Shown here one piece after another: positions 27,687-37,458 of a DNA stretch of 64,000 nt. The position numbers and the translations under genes were made by a program. Position 1 is the stretch's first letter, and each line of letters opens with the position of its first letter. Source of the stretch: Barthelona sp. PCE (taxonomy: Eukaryota; Metamonada: BaSk clade); NCBI GenBank assembly GCA_040285745.1, contig JAUFOR010000005.1, positions 62,001-126,000 of the forward strand, given 5' to 3'. Below the pieces are notes generated by a model, which had not been told where the DNA came from, made no database searches, and worked only from the letters and a program-made list of their open reading frames with translations.

Positions 27687-28025
27687 TTACGAATGGAAAG
27701 CAGTGTAACTAAGGATCCAAGTAAGCACAAATGTTGCATACACTTGCATACCGCTATCCTTCAGCAGTTCAAGTCTGCCTCCGTATGAATCTTCATCCAC
27801 CTTAATTACTCTTGTAGTATAAGTGCTGAATACAAAGAAGAAAATTCCTGCTGCCACCAAATGACCTGTGGCTCCCCTGATACCTGTGAGGCCCACTACG
27901 AGGCCCACTGCTACTGCGATGATCACCTTAATCCAATAAAGAAGCTCAAGAAGATCAACTTCATTCATTTGACTGGAAGTGCGCTTCAGCGATTGGCTCA
28001 TTAGACTCTTAAATCTTTCAAACAT
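27687..28025 (-). CDS. RAB5IF: RAB5IF / OPTI-like ER membrane protein
   Basis: 112 residues. Pattern of the Rab5ip family: Leu-Leu-Tyr-Trp-Ile-Lys leading into helix 1 (about 29-48), Gly-Ile-Arg-Gly-x-x-Gly, helix 2 (about 55-70), Lys-Val-Asp-Glu-Asp-Ser-Tyr-Gly-Gly (75-83), Glu-Leu-Leu-Lys-Asp-Ser-Gly, helix 3 with Trp-Ile-Leu-Ser-Tyr-Thr-Ala near the end. Length and spacing match the animal protein, known as a Rab5-interacting factor, as OPTI of the TMCO1 translocon, and as a respirasome assembly factor. Membrane-protein biogenesis at the ER is the likeliest role here. Confidence 0.85.
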   Translation of the reverse strand: MFERFKSLMSQSLKRTSSQMNEVDLLELLYWIKVIIAVAVGLVVGLTGIRGATGHLVAAGIFFFVFSTYTTRVIKVDEDSYGGRLELLKDSGMQVYATFVLTWILSYTAFHS

Positions 28026-28375
28026 AATGATTTGACTGTGATCCTAGTTATAAAACGGAATATGGAAGGTAAGATAACTCTATACAAGAGATATGCTACG
28101 TGGTTTTCTAATGTATACTAAAAGATATTCTTAACCTGCAATTGGGAACCTTTTATACATTATAAAGTGGCAAATATGACCATACACTAACATAACGTTG
28201 AAATAACATTTCTCCCCTCATTCTATCATTCGGGCATTTGTTTCTTTTTAAGAGAAACATTTAATTCAGAGTTAGGTTAATTCCACCGTCCAAAACTAGC
28301 AAAATTCAGCAAAAAGTTGATATTTTATCTGAATCCCATCAGCTTCTCATAAATTTACATTCAATCCCATATGAC
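28026..28375. promoter_or_regulatory. 350-bp divergent promoter region
   Basis: Between the ATGs of the RAB5IF-like and DeSI-like genes. AT-rich; no motif is recognised. Confidence 0.35.
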
Positions 28376-29206
28376 ATGACCACGCACGTATACCTCAAGC
28401 TATACAAACCCACACAATTACCATTTCTGCATAAAATGATGCGAAAAATTGGTATTCCATTCTATCACTCATCTGTCATTGTGAATGATAATGAATACAG
28501 TTTTATGGGCCATTCTGATGACTGGAGCGGCATTATTGATTCTTCAAAGGATAAACGCTTTGAATTATCGTCAGTAGTACCAGTAGGGAAAACTGTTTTT
28601 TCTCAACAATATATAGATCGAGTCATTGAAGAGTATGACCGTCTCTTTAAGGGAAGTGCTTACCATCTTTTTAATTTTAACTGTCATACATTTACTGAAA
28701 TGTTCATTAATGAATTACTGGATCAAACACCAACTTTTCAACTACCTTTTTTTATTACTAGATTGCAAAGAATATTCAATCCTTTCCAGATTATGTTACC
28801 TAATTTCCTTTTAATGCCAGAAAAAATTGAATATACATTTAAAACTGAATATGCTTATGATTCTTCTTCTGCACCATTATTAGGAATAAGTGAAAGTGAT
28901 ATGGATCTTGATATCTATACATATGATGATTATAGTGAATCTTCTCAATTAACAGAAGCAGATAAACATACTGATCGAGTTTTAACTATGCAACAATCAT
29001 TGGAGAAACTTCAAGCACAATTTGATAACGTTGAAATGGACAAAACGGATTTGATTGCCAAATTACTTTCAAAAACTTATGATAATCCTTCTTCAAGTGA
29101 ATATTATGATTATGATTCATTACTATCTGATCTATCTTCTGATGGAACTGATGCATCCGATAAAGTTGATCTATTTCTTCCAATGGTTGTTAAAACTGAG
29201 ACATAG
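28376..29206 (+). CDS. PPPDE/DeSI-type isopeptidase (deSUMOylase-like)
   Basis: 276 residues. The first 125 form a PPPDE fold: a Val-Tyr-Leu start strand, Tyr-His-Ser-Ser-Val-Ile-Val with the catalytic His at 31, Glu-Tyr-Ser-Phe at 40-43, and Phe-Asn-Cys-His-Thr-Phe with the catalytic Cys at 103. This pair is the Cys/His dyad of DeSI enzymes, which remove SUMO or ubiquitin from proteins in cytosol or nucleus. The C-terminal 150 residues are acidic, Ser/Tyr/Asp-rich and mostly disordered, with one coiled-coil-like stretch around 200-225. That tail is not part of the family core. The start is the ATG in frame with the domain; an ATG 5 bp upstream is out of frame and meets a stop at once. Confidence 0.9.
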   Translation: MTTHVYLKLYKPTQLPFLHKMMRKIGIPFYHSSVIVNDNEYSFMGHSDDWSGIIDSSKDKRFELSSVVPVGKTVFSQQYIDRVIEEYDRLFKGSAYHLFNFNCHTFTEMFINELLDQTPTFQLPFFITRLQRIFNPFQIMLPNFLLMPEKIEYTFKTEYAYDSSSAPLLGISESDMDLDIYTYDDYSESSQLTEADKHTDRVLTMQQSLEKLQAQFDNVEMDKTDLIAKLLSKTYDNPSSSEYYDYDSLLSDLSSDGTDASDKVDLFLPMVVKTET

Positions 29207-29423
29207 CAACATTATGAACATGTAAAATTTGTGTATTAGTACGAAAACCATATTTAACGAGAATTTAGTCATAAGTTGTGGCTCTTTACGAACAAGCACT
29301 CAAATTAAAAGAGGTCCCCGAATCATAATTCATTCAAACAACCTGTTACATTTTTTTTCCACTTCTTTAGGGTTTCATATTTTTTATTCTTCTCTCTTTG
29401 AGGTTTTTCTTTTTTAGGTCATT

Positions 29424-30788
29424 ATGAAGCAATCAAAATCCATGAAACCATACACAACATTGTTTTTTGTTTTAATTCTATCAACTATCTTCCCTTCCGC
29501 TAAAAGCGCTGGACTACTGACAAATGAGGGATGTGTTGAACTCGTGCAACACGTTTATCCCTCCGAAAATTTCCATAAATACTGCAAGCACCAATTCTAT
29601 CGTTCTTTGCTTACTGAAGCTCTTCAAAAGTGTACAGGCGGAGCAGATAAGTGTTTCACAGAAATCATGAAACGCAACTCAATTCCAAAAGACGTGGAAG
29701 GTATCGAAATGTTAATGATGCGTACAAACAAACTTAGTAATAGAAAGATTGGAATAGTTGATGTTCAAAAAATTTCTCAATATTTTGTTGAGACCATTGA
29801 TATCGTTGACCCTGTTGGAGTACGTCTAACAAATGAGACAATAGACATTCCAATACATATTCCAAAGGAAAAAAGAGGTGTTTACGCAAAGGTTACTTTT
29901 GGTTCACATATGGGTAAATCAATCCTTCATGGTTATTATGATGTCACAACTGCTCTTTTCTTTTCAACAAGATTAGAGGCAAACCCTGTTCCTGTTTATA
30001 GTAATTTGCTCTTTACTTTAACTGAAATATCACCAAAAGCAGCTTGTAGAAAACCAGGTTTTCTCTCAGTTAGACGTAAAGCAATTTGTAAGCCTGTTTT
30101 AACTTCCAGTGAACACCCATCAGTTGATGTGTTATACGTTGATAAGACAACCTTCCGACCATTAAAGTTTGGTGAATCCGTACAATTACGCACGGCTGGT
30201 AATCAAATTGTTGAACATCATGCTGATCAACCAGCTGAAGGTGGTGATGATGATTACCTTAAATTATATGGCTCAAACGGTGGTTCTTTCTGTCTAGGAA
30301 GATGTAGGTGGGCTGCACCAAGTTCTCCTAAGAACGTAATTCTGTATAAGATGAGTGGACGCGACTCAATTATCAGACATGGTGATATTGTTTCATTCTG
30401 TAGTGGTGGTACACGTTCTTACACTTACACCCCCAAGGAAGAGCAGGGAACTGGTTATGGAGTCGATGCTCGCTACGATAAGCTACCTTATTGTGATGAA
30501 ATTGGTCAGAAGAAGAGGGGTGGTGGATCATTCCGGTTCAACACTGCTGAAAATGATGTTGAAGACTTAGAGAACAGATTCAGCGGTGGTGGACGCCGCC
30601 CTGGTTTTGGAGGAGGCGGTGGACGTCGTCCTGGATTTGGTAGACCTAAACCCAAGCCCAAGCCCAAGCAACCTACTACTCGTGATAAGTGGAAGGATGT
30701 TGTGCGCCGTTGCAAAGATCGTCCTGCCCCTGTTACCAGAACTGTCAGTTGTTCACGTTTTAGAGTGAAAACTGAACGCTACGCTTAA
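29424..30788 (+). CDS. Secreted protein with Gly/Arg- and Pro/Lys-rich C-terminus
   Basis: 454 residues with a typical signal peptide (about 1-28, cut after Ala-Lys-Ser-Ala). The next 300 residues contain paired cysteines and mixed strands. Near 375-430 lies a low-complexity stretch with two Arg-Arg-Pro-Gly-Phe-Gly units, a poly-Gly run and a (Lys-Pro)n run, followed by a Cys/Arg-rich end. No transmembrane helix or GPI signal is seen. I recognise no family. It lies in the same orientation as the next three genes. The role is likely extracellular or cyst/cell-coat related, an inference from secretion and repeats only. Confidence 0.85.
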   Translation: MKQSKSMKPYTTLFFVLILSTIFPSAKSAGLLTNEGCVELVQHVYPSENFHKYCKHQFYRSLLTEALQKCTGGADKCFTEIMKRNSIPKDVEGIEMLMMRTNKLSNRKIGIVDVQKISQYFVETIDIVDPVGVRLTNETIDIPIHIPKEKRGVYAKVTFGSHMGKSILHGYYDVTTALFFSTRLEANPVPVYSNLLFTLTEISPKAACRKPGFLSVRRKAICKPVLTSSEHPSVDVLYVDKTTFRPLKFGESVQLRTAGNQIVEHHADQPAEGGDDDYLKLYGSNGGSFCLGRCRWAAPSSPKNVILYKMSGRDSIIRHGDIVSFCSGGTRSYTYTPKEEQGTGYGVDARYDKLPYCDEIGQKKRGGGSFRFNTAENDVEDLENRFSGGGRRPGFGGGGGRRPGFGRPKPKPKPKQPTTRDKWKDVVRRCKDRPAPVTRTVSCSRFRVKTERYA

Positions 30789-30958
30789 TAAATGATTTTT
30801 TTATAAAGAATTTTTATTTTATTTTCCAAATACTCAACAATTCTACTTAATGTTGATAATATTTGTAACCATGCCTAGTAGTTGTATTTGTATGTGGGTA
30901 ATAGTAAAACTGAACTCATTAGAAATTTTCTTTCTCTTTTAACTCATATTTTTATTAA

Positions 30959-33286
30959 ATGCATAACTGGGCATCTGTATTGCTTGTTTTATGCTTGTTA
31001 GTAACTTCCAAAGCATACTGGGAGCCTGACTATTTTCAATTCAATGTTACTGATGCTATGAAGCAGGAAGGTACTTTTGAATTCGAAGTTGAAATGACAT
31101 TGAGGAGAGTTGCATCAATGGTATTGACAAATATTCCTAACTGGCTTAATCCCAGTACTTTTACTCTGCAAATTACTGAAGGATTATATTACCCGACTGA
31201 TTTCACTGTTGATGATCTCTTTGCTGGTAAGAAGCACTTTCTGAATGCCTTCTATATCATAATTGATTTGGAATCAGCCCAAGTTGGTGATTATGTTCGT
31301 GTTGATATAAATTATCATTATAAGAGCCTTTATTGTTCTAATCGTGGAGTGTTTTACGATACGCAGTGTTTGTGCACTGATGGAATTAATCCCTGTGAAT
31401 CTGTGGGTACAACTCATCAACTTAAAAATACAAACAAGATTGTTACTGTTTCAGATGATATTGGCTATGTATTATTTAATGGTTCTAACATCGACGGAAA
31501 CTTCTCTACCACGTTCAATCACCCTAGTATGGGCGATGGTAAACATATTCTAAAGATAAATATGGACCCTATAAATTTCGATGAGAAAAACGTCGATGAT
31601 ATTGTTCACACCACAGGTTTTGATTATATGGATAAGACATATTTTGCTCCTATTGAAATGTATACAGCATACTCTTCACTATTATCTGATCAAGCATCTA
31701 TTTTTTTGTCGATCTCAAATTTCTCTCATCCCACATTTGTTTTAAAATATGAAATTGTGATTTTTGACGATACAATGTCTTCACATTGTCAATATAACGG
31801 TAGATTCATCTCTAGTCAAGCTAGATGTTTGTGTTTCCGTGACAAAAACCCACCACTTTATCACTATTTAGCGGATATCTGTATCAGCAATGATCCTGAG
31901 GACGTGCTCCAGATGGTGCGCCCAGGAATCACCTCTGGGCAATTCCTTGGTGGTCTTACCCATCGCTTTAGTCCAACACCCATTTTTGCCACCAGTGAAG
32001 GTTTTCGTAATTCATTTGTAATTAATGAAATTCCACAATTAGACGCTAAATCAGTCATGGTTGTTCGCACAGGTGAGATGGAGAACGTTACAGTCTCTAA
32101 TATAACGAGATCATTGATCTTCACGAATGATATTACATGGATTGACATGACACGCAATCCAAGGATTATATTCGAGGGACACTATTCACCAAAGTTTGAT
32201 GTGTCCATGAGTTTTCACCGTTTTACGGATGATGAATGGAGAGCATGTCCTACCGGCTGCCCTGTTAATTCTCACTGTAACGTTAACAGTGGTTCTTGTG
32301 TTTGTGACACCGGCTATGGTCCGTACGGCGATGAGCAATGCGGGGAAATGGTCACACCGACTGAGATTAAACCAAACATGGGTAAGGACAGCTTTGTGAT
32401 TGATGGAGTTTTACGCACTGTCACATTTAAGCATACTGATATCAAGAACTTAGGCAGAGCAGCTGTCGCTGAGATCACAGTTACTGGTCGTCACGGTGGT
32501 TTTTCAATCAACGGCAAGAAATACCCAGCAATGATGAGGGATGAAGATGTCATGCTTGTTTATACCAGAGTTCACCCTCTTGATACGTCTGTATTAACAA
32601 TCAGCAATGCACAGAACACATCAATTGCGTACGAGTTCAACATTCCAATCTGCGATGATGGGGACGACTTTATGAACCCTTTCACTTGTGTTTCACAATA
32701 TGATGCCCGTAAGGTTGTAACAAAGATGCGTGACCACTCATATTATGAGGCTGAATTCGGTTCCGTTGTTCTGTTAACCAATGAACCGTATGTTGTTATG
32801 ATTGACCCCATTGATTTGAAGAATGAATACGTATATCTTCCGTTGCAAAATCCAATCTTTGGTATGTATACATATATGGATTTCAATAGCAAGTACTTTA
32901 AGAAGAAGGTTCCTAAAACATTCTTTATTACTGAACCAACGGGTATGTCTTTGATCCACGGTGCTTTTTCTGGTACTAAAGATTATGGTCATATGCGTGC
33001 TTATCGTGCTACTTTAGCAACAACCACGGAGCTGAATTGTAATAGTAATGAGATTGAAATTGTTAACCCTTATAATTATAATCATATGTGTGTTCAATCA
33101 CTTGATTCTATCCCAGCTCAACTTGATATTTCTATCTTTACTAATATCATGCCCCTAATCATGCTCATTGTCATCGTTGTCTGCATTATACTATGTATCC
33201 GTTGTTGTATTAAGAAGAAGAGAATGAAAGCTTATAGTAATCAATATGTTGCTGTGCATGATAACCCAATGGTTGTCCAGCTATAA
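30959..33286 (+). CDS. Type I membrane protein with an EGF-like module
   Basis: 775 residues: signal peptide (1-19), a large extracellular part with beta-rich repeats and Cys pairs around 130-145 and 275-310, an EGF-like module (about 425-462: Cys-Pro-x-x-Cys-Pro-Val-Asn-Ser-His-Cys then Cys-Val-Cys), more beta-rich sequence, one membrane helix (about 723-745) and a basic 30-residue tail. The EGF module resembles one in the giant surface protein at 1907-12862 (Cys-Pro-x-Asn-Ser-x-Cys-Asn). Several Asn-x-Ser/Thr sites would suit glycosylation. It is likely a surface adhesion or recognition protein; no closer family is seen. Confidence 0.85.
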   Translation: MHNWASVLLVLCLLVTSKAYWEPDYFQFNVTDAMKQEGTFEFEVEMTLRRVASMVLTNIPNWLNPSTFTLQITEGLYYPTDFTVDDLFAGKKHFLNAFYIIIDLESAQVGDYVRVDINYHYKSLYCSNRGVFYDTQCLCTDGINPCESVGTTHQLKNTNKIVTVSDDIGYVLFNGSNIDGNFSTTFNHPSMGDGKHILKINMDPINFDEKNVDDIVHTTGFDYMDKTYFAPIEMYTAYSSLLSDQASIFLSISNFSHPTFVLKYEIVIFDDTMSSHCQYNGRFISSQARCLCFRDKNPPLYHYLADICISNDPEDVLQMVRPGITSGQFLGGLTHRFSPTPIFATSEGFRNSFVINEIPQLDAKSVMVVRTGEMENVTVSNITRSLIFTNDITWIDMTRNPRIIFEGHYSPKFDVSMSFHRFTDDEWRACPTGCPVNSHCNVNSGSCVCDTGYGPYGDEQCGEMVTPTEIKPNMGKDSFVIDGVLRTVTFKHTDIKNLGRAAVAEITVTGRHGGFSINGKKYPAMMRDEDVMLVYTRVHPLDTSVLTISNAQNTSIAYEFNIPICDDGDDFMNPFTCVSQYDARKVVTKMRDHSYYEAEFGSVVLLTNEPYVVMIDPIDLKNEYVYLPLQNPIFGMYTYMDFNSKYFKKKVPKTFFITEPTGMSLIHGAFSGTKDYGHMRAYRATLATTTELNCNSNEIEIVNPYNYNHMCVQSLDSIPAQLDISIFTNIMPLIMLIVIVVCIILCIRCCIKKKRMKAYSNQYVAVHDNPMVVQL

Positions 33287-33388
33287 CATCATTGTTTGAT
33301 ATATTTATTGCGTTTTAGTTGCAATTTTGTTAATAAATATCCAAAATTTTTTGTTGAACTTGTGAAACTTTTTCTCTCCCTTTTCGCC

Positions 33389-35623
33389 ATGAGTACCCCC
33401 AAAAAGAAGTTCTCCTTCAACAAAAAGACCACTGATAGTGAAGAATCTAAACCAAAGCTCAAGTTAAAAAAGCAACCTCTGACAAAGCTTAAATTGGGTT
33501 CTAAACTGAAGGCAAAGGCACCAAAGCAGGAATCTGAACCTGAGGAAGGGGCAAAACCTAAATTGCAGCTGAAGAAGAAGCTTTCTCTCAAAAAACCCAC
33601 TGCAACTGATGAAGAATCAGCTGAATCAAAGCCCAAGATCAAACCAAAGCTCCAATTGAAGAAGAAAAGCGACTCGGATAAGCCAAAGTTGAAGAAGAAG
33701 TTGGAGTTGAAGAAAACTACAAAACCTTCATTAAAGAAGAACTCTTCCCCTAAACTTGGTTTAAAGAAGGCTGGAGCACCTAAAGAAGAAACAAACCCTA
33801 AAGAAGAAACTGGATTGCAACCCGTAAAAAGAGATTTTCCCAAAACTCCCAATGTTAAATTGCAGAGTCTTCGTAATAAGAGTCAACAGATTGAAGTACA
33901 CGAACCCACTATTGATAAGTCAGCAGTGCCAAAGGTTGTTGAGAAGAAAGCATTAATGATGAAATTTAAGAAATTTTCAAAATCTTCCCTTCACGATTTA
34001 CTTGATGATGCTGTTTTTTTCACTGAGACCTACCAACATTATGTCATGGTGTGTAGTGGTGCAACTCCGCTTAAAATGGTTCATGGACTTGGTACCCAAA
34101 CCGATCAAATTTCTGATATCAAATTTGATTTGGATTTTTCTGATTTGGATTTGACTAATTTTGCTTTTGATGATGTTGATACCATGTGCATGATGACAAA
34201 AACTGAACTATTATTCATTCGTATTTATTTCCATACTGCTTCTGCATCAATCATCAAACGTATTCCTTTTTCGACTGATGGTGTTGTTTCAATCGCTCAA
34301 CATGATTTAACTGCGCTTTTTGTCGTTTGTACTGGTAAAGAATTACATCTAATCACTTCAAAAGGTGATGTTGTTGGTGTTCTCGATATTCCTCCCATGG
34401 AAACAGTATCTCGTGTTCCTAACTCTGGTTACTTCATTGGCACGAACAAAACTTTACAGGTCCTCATTGGACCGATCCTCCCCGCCAACCTTGAGCTGCC
34501 TATTTCAATGGTGCAATGCGTGGATGAATCTGAACAATTACTTACAGCATTGAAATCTGTTGAACAAGAAACATTTACTTTACAAAAGACATTATATGGT
34601 AAAATTTTTGCTCTAGCACATTTTGGTTATGGACATTCGTTTTCTAATGAAAAATTATTTTACGTCTCAGATAATGGAATTGTTTATGCTTCTTCTTCAT
34701 TAAAGGCTGAGACTGTTTTGGATGTTTCGCCTGTGGCACGTATTGCAATCACAAAGAACGTAGAAATCAAACAAGCATTTTCTCTCCCAGGAAGTTGTGT
34801 TTTGTTAAGTGAAGATTCAATATTCTTCATAAGATACATAGCTGGTCAGATGCTTAGTGCTGTTTGTTCTCTCGGAGAGATGACTTTTGATCCTGAAAAG
34901 ATTAACGGTTTTACATACACCCTTTCTTCTATTAGACCCCAAGCTGTTTTTTTGGTAGATGGAAAGTTTCACAAATATATGTTGGAGAGTACCATTGAGG
35001 ACACACCAATTATTATGCCGTCTGCTGTAGAATTTAGTACTCAAGGTATTGATCGCTTCTTTACTGGTATTTCTGCTGCCATCGAACAGGTACGCTCTTT
35101 TTCTGCCAATGTTAATGGATTCCAATGTGCCCAGCTTCTTGCTAGACTTGAAGAAAGTGTTTTACAAACATTAGGCACTTTTGCTCATGCACTTGATGAA
35201 CGTACACGTCAACTAACTGCAGTCAGTGAAACGCATAGGATCAACAAACCACGCTTTAATGATAGTATTGATGTGTTTAGTTCAAGAGCTGAAGAATTAT
35301 GTGAACGTCATTTCGTTTTAAAGGATAAAGCTGAAGCATCTAGTAGAAGAGCAGAAGAACTTAATGTCCGTATACGTAAACTTGAAGCACCGCAGTCACA
35401 ATTTGTGGTTGTAGAAGATGAGGAAGCTATGGAACTGATTCATAAAAAACAGCAGAATATTGAAGATAGATTGGCACTGTTAAGTACGACAGCTAGAGCA
35501 ACTGTTGAGTCTAATGTGCACAATGAAGTGGAACAGTTGAAGAACGAAGTCGAAACTTTTGCTAAAGAATTGGATAAGCTAAAAGATAGCAAATCAGAGA
35601 AACCTAAGGATGTTTGCGAATAA
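33389..35623 (+). CDS. Lys-rich N-terminus, propeller-like middle, coiled-coil C-terminus; possibly Nup88-like
   Basis: 744 residues from the ATG at 33389; the frame is open upstream only to non-ATG codons, and the ATG follows a pyrimidine tract. Residues 1-150 are a degenerate repeat of Lys-Pro-Lys-Leu-x-Leu-Lys-Lys units. Residues about 190-560 alternate strands and turns like a beta-propeller. Residues 590-744 form amphipathic helices and coiled coil. A propeller followed by coiled coil is the layout of Nup88/Nup82 in the cytoplasmic part of the nuclear pore; that match rests on architecture, not on a decisive motif. The Lys-rich tail is not typical of that family. Confidence 0.75.
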   Translation: MSTPKKKFSFNKKTTDSEESKPKLKLKKQPLTKLKLGSKLKAKAPKQESEPEEGAKPKLQLKKKLSLKKPTATDEESAESKPKIKPKLQLKKKSDSDKPKLKKKLELKKTTKPSLKKNSSPKLGLKKAGAPKEETNPKEETGLQPVKRDFPKTPNVKLQSLRNKSQQIEVHEPTIDKSAVPKVVEKKALMMKFKKFSKSSLHDLLDDAVFFTETYQHYVMVCSGATPLKMVHGLGTQTDQISDIKFDLDFSDLDLTNFAFDDVDTMCMMTKTELLFIRIYFHTASASIIKRIPFSTDGVVSIAQHDLTALFVVCTGKELHLITSKGDVVGVLDIPPMETVSRVPNSGYFIGTNKTLQVLIGPILPANLELPISMVQCVDESEQLLTALKSVEQETFTLQKTLYGKIFALAHFGYGHSFSNEKLFYVSDNGIVYASSSLKAETVLDVSPVARIAITKNVEIKQAFSLPGSCVLLSEDSIFFIRYIAGQMLSAVCSLGEMTFDPEKINGFTYTLSSIRPQAVFLVDGKFHKYMLESTIEDTPIIMPSAVEFSTQGIDRFFTGISAAIEQVRSFSANVNGFQCAQLLARLEESVLQTLGTFAHALDERTRQLTAVSETHRINKPRFNDSIDVFSSRAEELCERHFVLKDKAEASSRRAEELNVRIRKLEAPQSQFVVVEDEEAMELIHKKQQNIEDRLALLSTTARATVESNVHNEVEQLKNEVETFAKELDKLKDSKSEKPKDVCE

Positions 35624-35756
35624 AACTACACTATTTAAGTTGTTGAGTGGATATACTGAGAGGCCCCAACTTCAAACATTTGTAATTAGTTAATATATAG
35701 TTGAACAACACTTGTAATTTACTTCATTACTTTCTTTATATTTAACTTTGGGATAA

Positions 35757-36416
35757 ATGGCTACTGAATTGAAGACATCTGGGTGGAACGCCAGCGCATA
35801 TGCATGGGAACAAAGGCCTGTCATGGACGTAACAAAAGAATTTTGGAACAACGAGACTAAGGAAGTCGTTTACGACTTTGAAGACGATGAAAACACATAC
35901 TCATACAAAATCACAAGCGTTGATGTTAGTGGTGCAGCTACTAGTGCTCTCCGTAAGGGTAGAATGAGAGCAATTTTTGATATTGGTCTTTCATGCAAAT
36001 GGTTGTGCACAATCATCTCAAAGAACCCTGTTGAAGAGGAGATCAGTGAGGAAAAGAATGAGACAACAGAAGAAGTTGAAAAGAGAGAAGTTGATGCTAC
36101 TGAGATTGATGTTGATATCTCTGAAGCCAAGGAAGAAGAGTCTGAGGATGAGGACGTGCCCAAGCTTGAGAAGCCAGCTTCTAAGAATCAAATGTCAATT
36201 ACCGGCAAAATTGATATTGAAGATTTTGACAGTACAGCTGATCTTGATATCGATGAGGAGGACTGTGATCTTGATGATTTGGATTTTGATGTTGAAATTC
36301 GTTCAGATGAGAAAAAGACTCAAGAGGCTAAAAATGCAAAAAAAATTATCGCTGAGAAACTTTTCCCACAAATTGTTAGAAAAATGAGGAAATATGTTGA
36401 AGTTCTCCGTCAGTAA
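35757..36416 (+). CDS. AHA1: Aha1 N-terminal domain protein, Hsp90 co-chaperone
   Basis: 219 residues matching the Aha1 N-terminal domain: a Trp-containing start (Trp-Asn-Ala-x-x-Tyr-Ala-Trp-Glu), Ile-Thr-Ser-Val-Asp-Val-Ser-Gly-Ala-Ala around 52-61, Arg-Lys-Gly-Arg-Met-Arg-Ala-Ile-Phe-Asp (64-74), then Gly-Lys-Ile-Asp-Ile-Glu-Asp-Phe and Asp-Val-Glu-Ile near 150-180. Aha1 binds the Hsp90 middle domain and stimulates its ATPase. An acidic insert of about 50 Glu/Asp-rich residues interrupts the domain near 93-140, and there is no C-terminal AHSA1 domain; short N-domain-only versions such as yeast Hch1 exist. Confidence 0.8.
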   Translation: MATELKTSGWNASAYAWEQRPVMDVTKEFWNNETKEVVYDFEDDENTYSYKITSVDVSGAATSALRKGRMRAIFDIGLSCKWLCTIISKNPVEEEISEEKNETTEEVEKREVDATEIDVDISEAKEEESEDEDVPKLEKPASKNQMSITGKIDIEDFDSTADLDIDEEDCDLDDLDFDVEIRSDEKKTQEAKNAKKIIAEKLFPQIVRKMRKYVEVLRQ

Positions 36417-36484
36417 ATGTGCAAAATATTAATTTAATTTGGTGGTTCACACTTCTTGGAATAAAATTTCATAAAATTTATTTA

Positions 36485-36501
36485 ACACCATTCTATGGTG
36501 T
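36485..36501. terminator. Perfect 7-bp hairpin between convergent gene ends
   Basis: ACACCAT, loop TCT, ATGGTGT, 68 bp after the Aha1 stop and 175 bp from the end of the opposing gene. The position suggests a 3'-end signal; chance is possible. Confidence 0.35.
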
Positions 36502-36675
36502 GACAGTCTATCTGTCGTCAGTAATGCACTGCTAACATCGTATAAGTCTTATGAAAAATGACAGAACGAACTCGACAAGCCTTATTGCAAAAATTTTAAT
36601 ATCTCCTGCTTATGACTTCTGACATTGTCAATAGCAGCAACTTATCCTGTTTGAAAATCAGAAAAACAACTATAT

Positions 36676-37284
36676 TCATGCCCAAGGTAATTTTCCATCA
36701 TTTTTCTCAATTAAATATAACAAATAACCTAAACCACCATTCAATACAATGAAACAAAGCAAAAACTTTAACCACAATGGTATTATATTACGTTTTAAAT
36801 TTCTACGTATAGTTACTCTTGATAATACAGAAAAATCTAATATATCAGTCCTACGAGTTTTTCTTGATTTATGACCGATTGCATCACCTGTGAACACGCT
36901 GCACAATATCTCATTACTACAAAATAAAGCTAATAATAATAATAAAGCTGGTTTACCAACACTAAATAAAAATGCAACTATTAAGCAGGTTGCTGTGAGT
37001 ATTACTTCTAAATATATTGACATCCAAAACAGGTTTGAAATAATAAAACACAGTATTTGAAGCACTACATAAACTGCAAACCCTATAGATAACCCTTTTT
37101 CTAATATAGGGGTACAATCTAATATGTCCCCGCTATTATCATTCATAAAAAGGGCGACTGCGAGGATGCCTGCGAGGGCTAACGTAAGACCAAACGCCAT
37201 ACCTTCGATAAATACAATAACCGTTATTCCCTGAGGTTTGGGATGTTTAAAGCCTGTAAGATTAGATACAGGATGTACCTTCAT
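36676..37284 (-). CDS. Small polytopic membrane protein, unknown
   Basis: 202 residues with about five hydrophobic segments (about 18-48, 68-90, 93-115, 118-132, 170-192) and a basic cytosolic stretch at 140-165 (Lys-Ser-Arg-Lys-Thr-Arg-Arg). No signature is recognised. It ends in TGA. Its ATG is 174 bp from the ATG of the giant ankyrin-kinase gene, so the two may share a promoter. Confidence 0.75.
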   Translation of the reverse strand: MKVHPVSNLTGFKHPKPQGITVIVFIEGMAFGLTLALAGILAVALFMNDNSGDILDCTPILEKGLSIGFAVYVVLQILCFIISNLFWMSIYLEVILTATCLIVAFLFSVGKPALLLLLALFCSNEILCSVFTGDAIGHKSRKTRRTDILDFSVLSRVTIRRNLKRNIIPLWLKFLLCFIVLNGGLGYLLYLIEKNDGKLPWA

Positions 37285-37458
37285 CGCGATAAAGCTATTT
37301 AACTTAAAAAAGAAGAAAGAACCAAAGAAAGAAGTTCAGAAACTAAATGCAGATTCGAAAGCTCGATTTACTTTTTTTACCTTTTTCTTCTTTTCATTGC
37401 TCAGTTTGAGCGATTTGTACACCATTTTTAACATATACTTTTATAATTTATCCATGAC

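Noticed and set aside
33289-33852. 187-codon minus-strand frame
   Set aside because: Antisense of the Lys-rich repeat tract; Phe/Leu/Ser-rich by complementarity.
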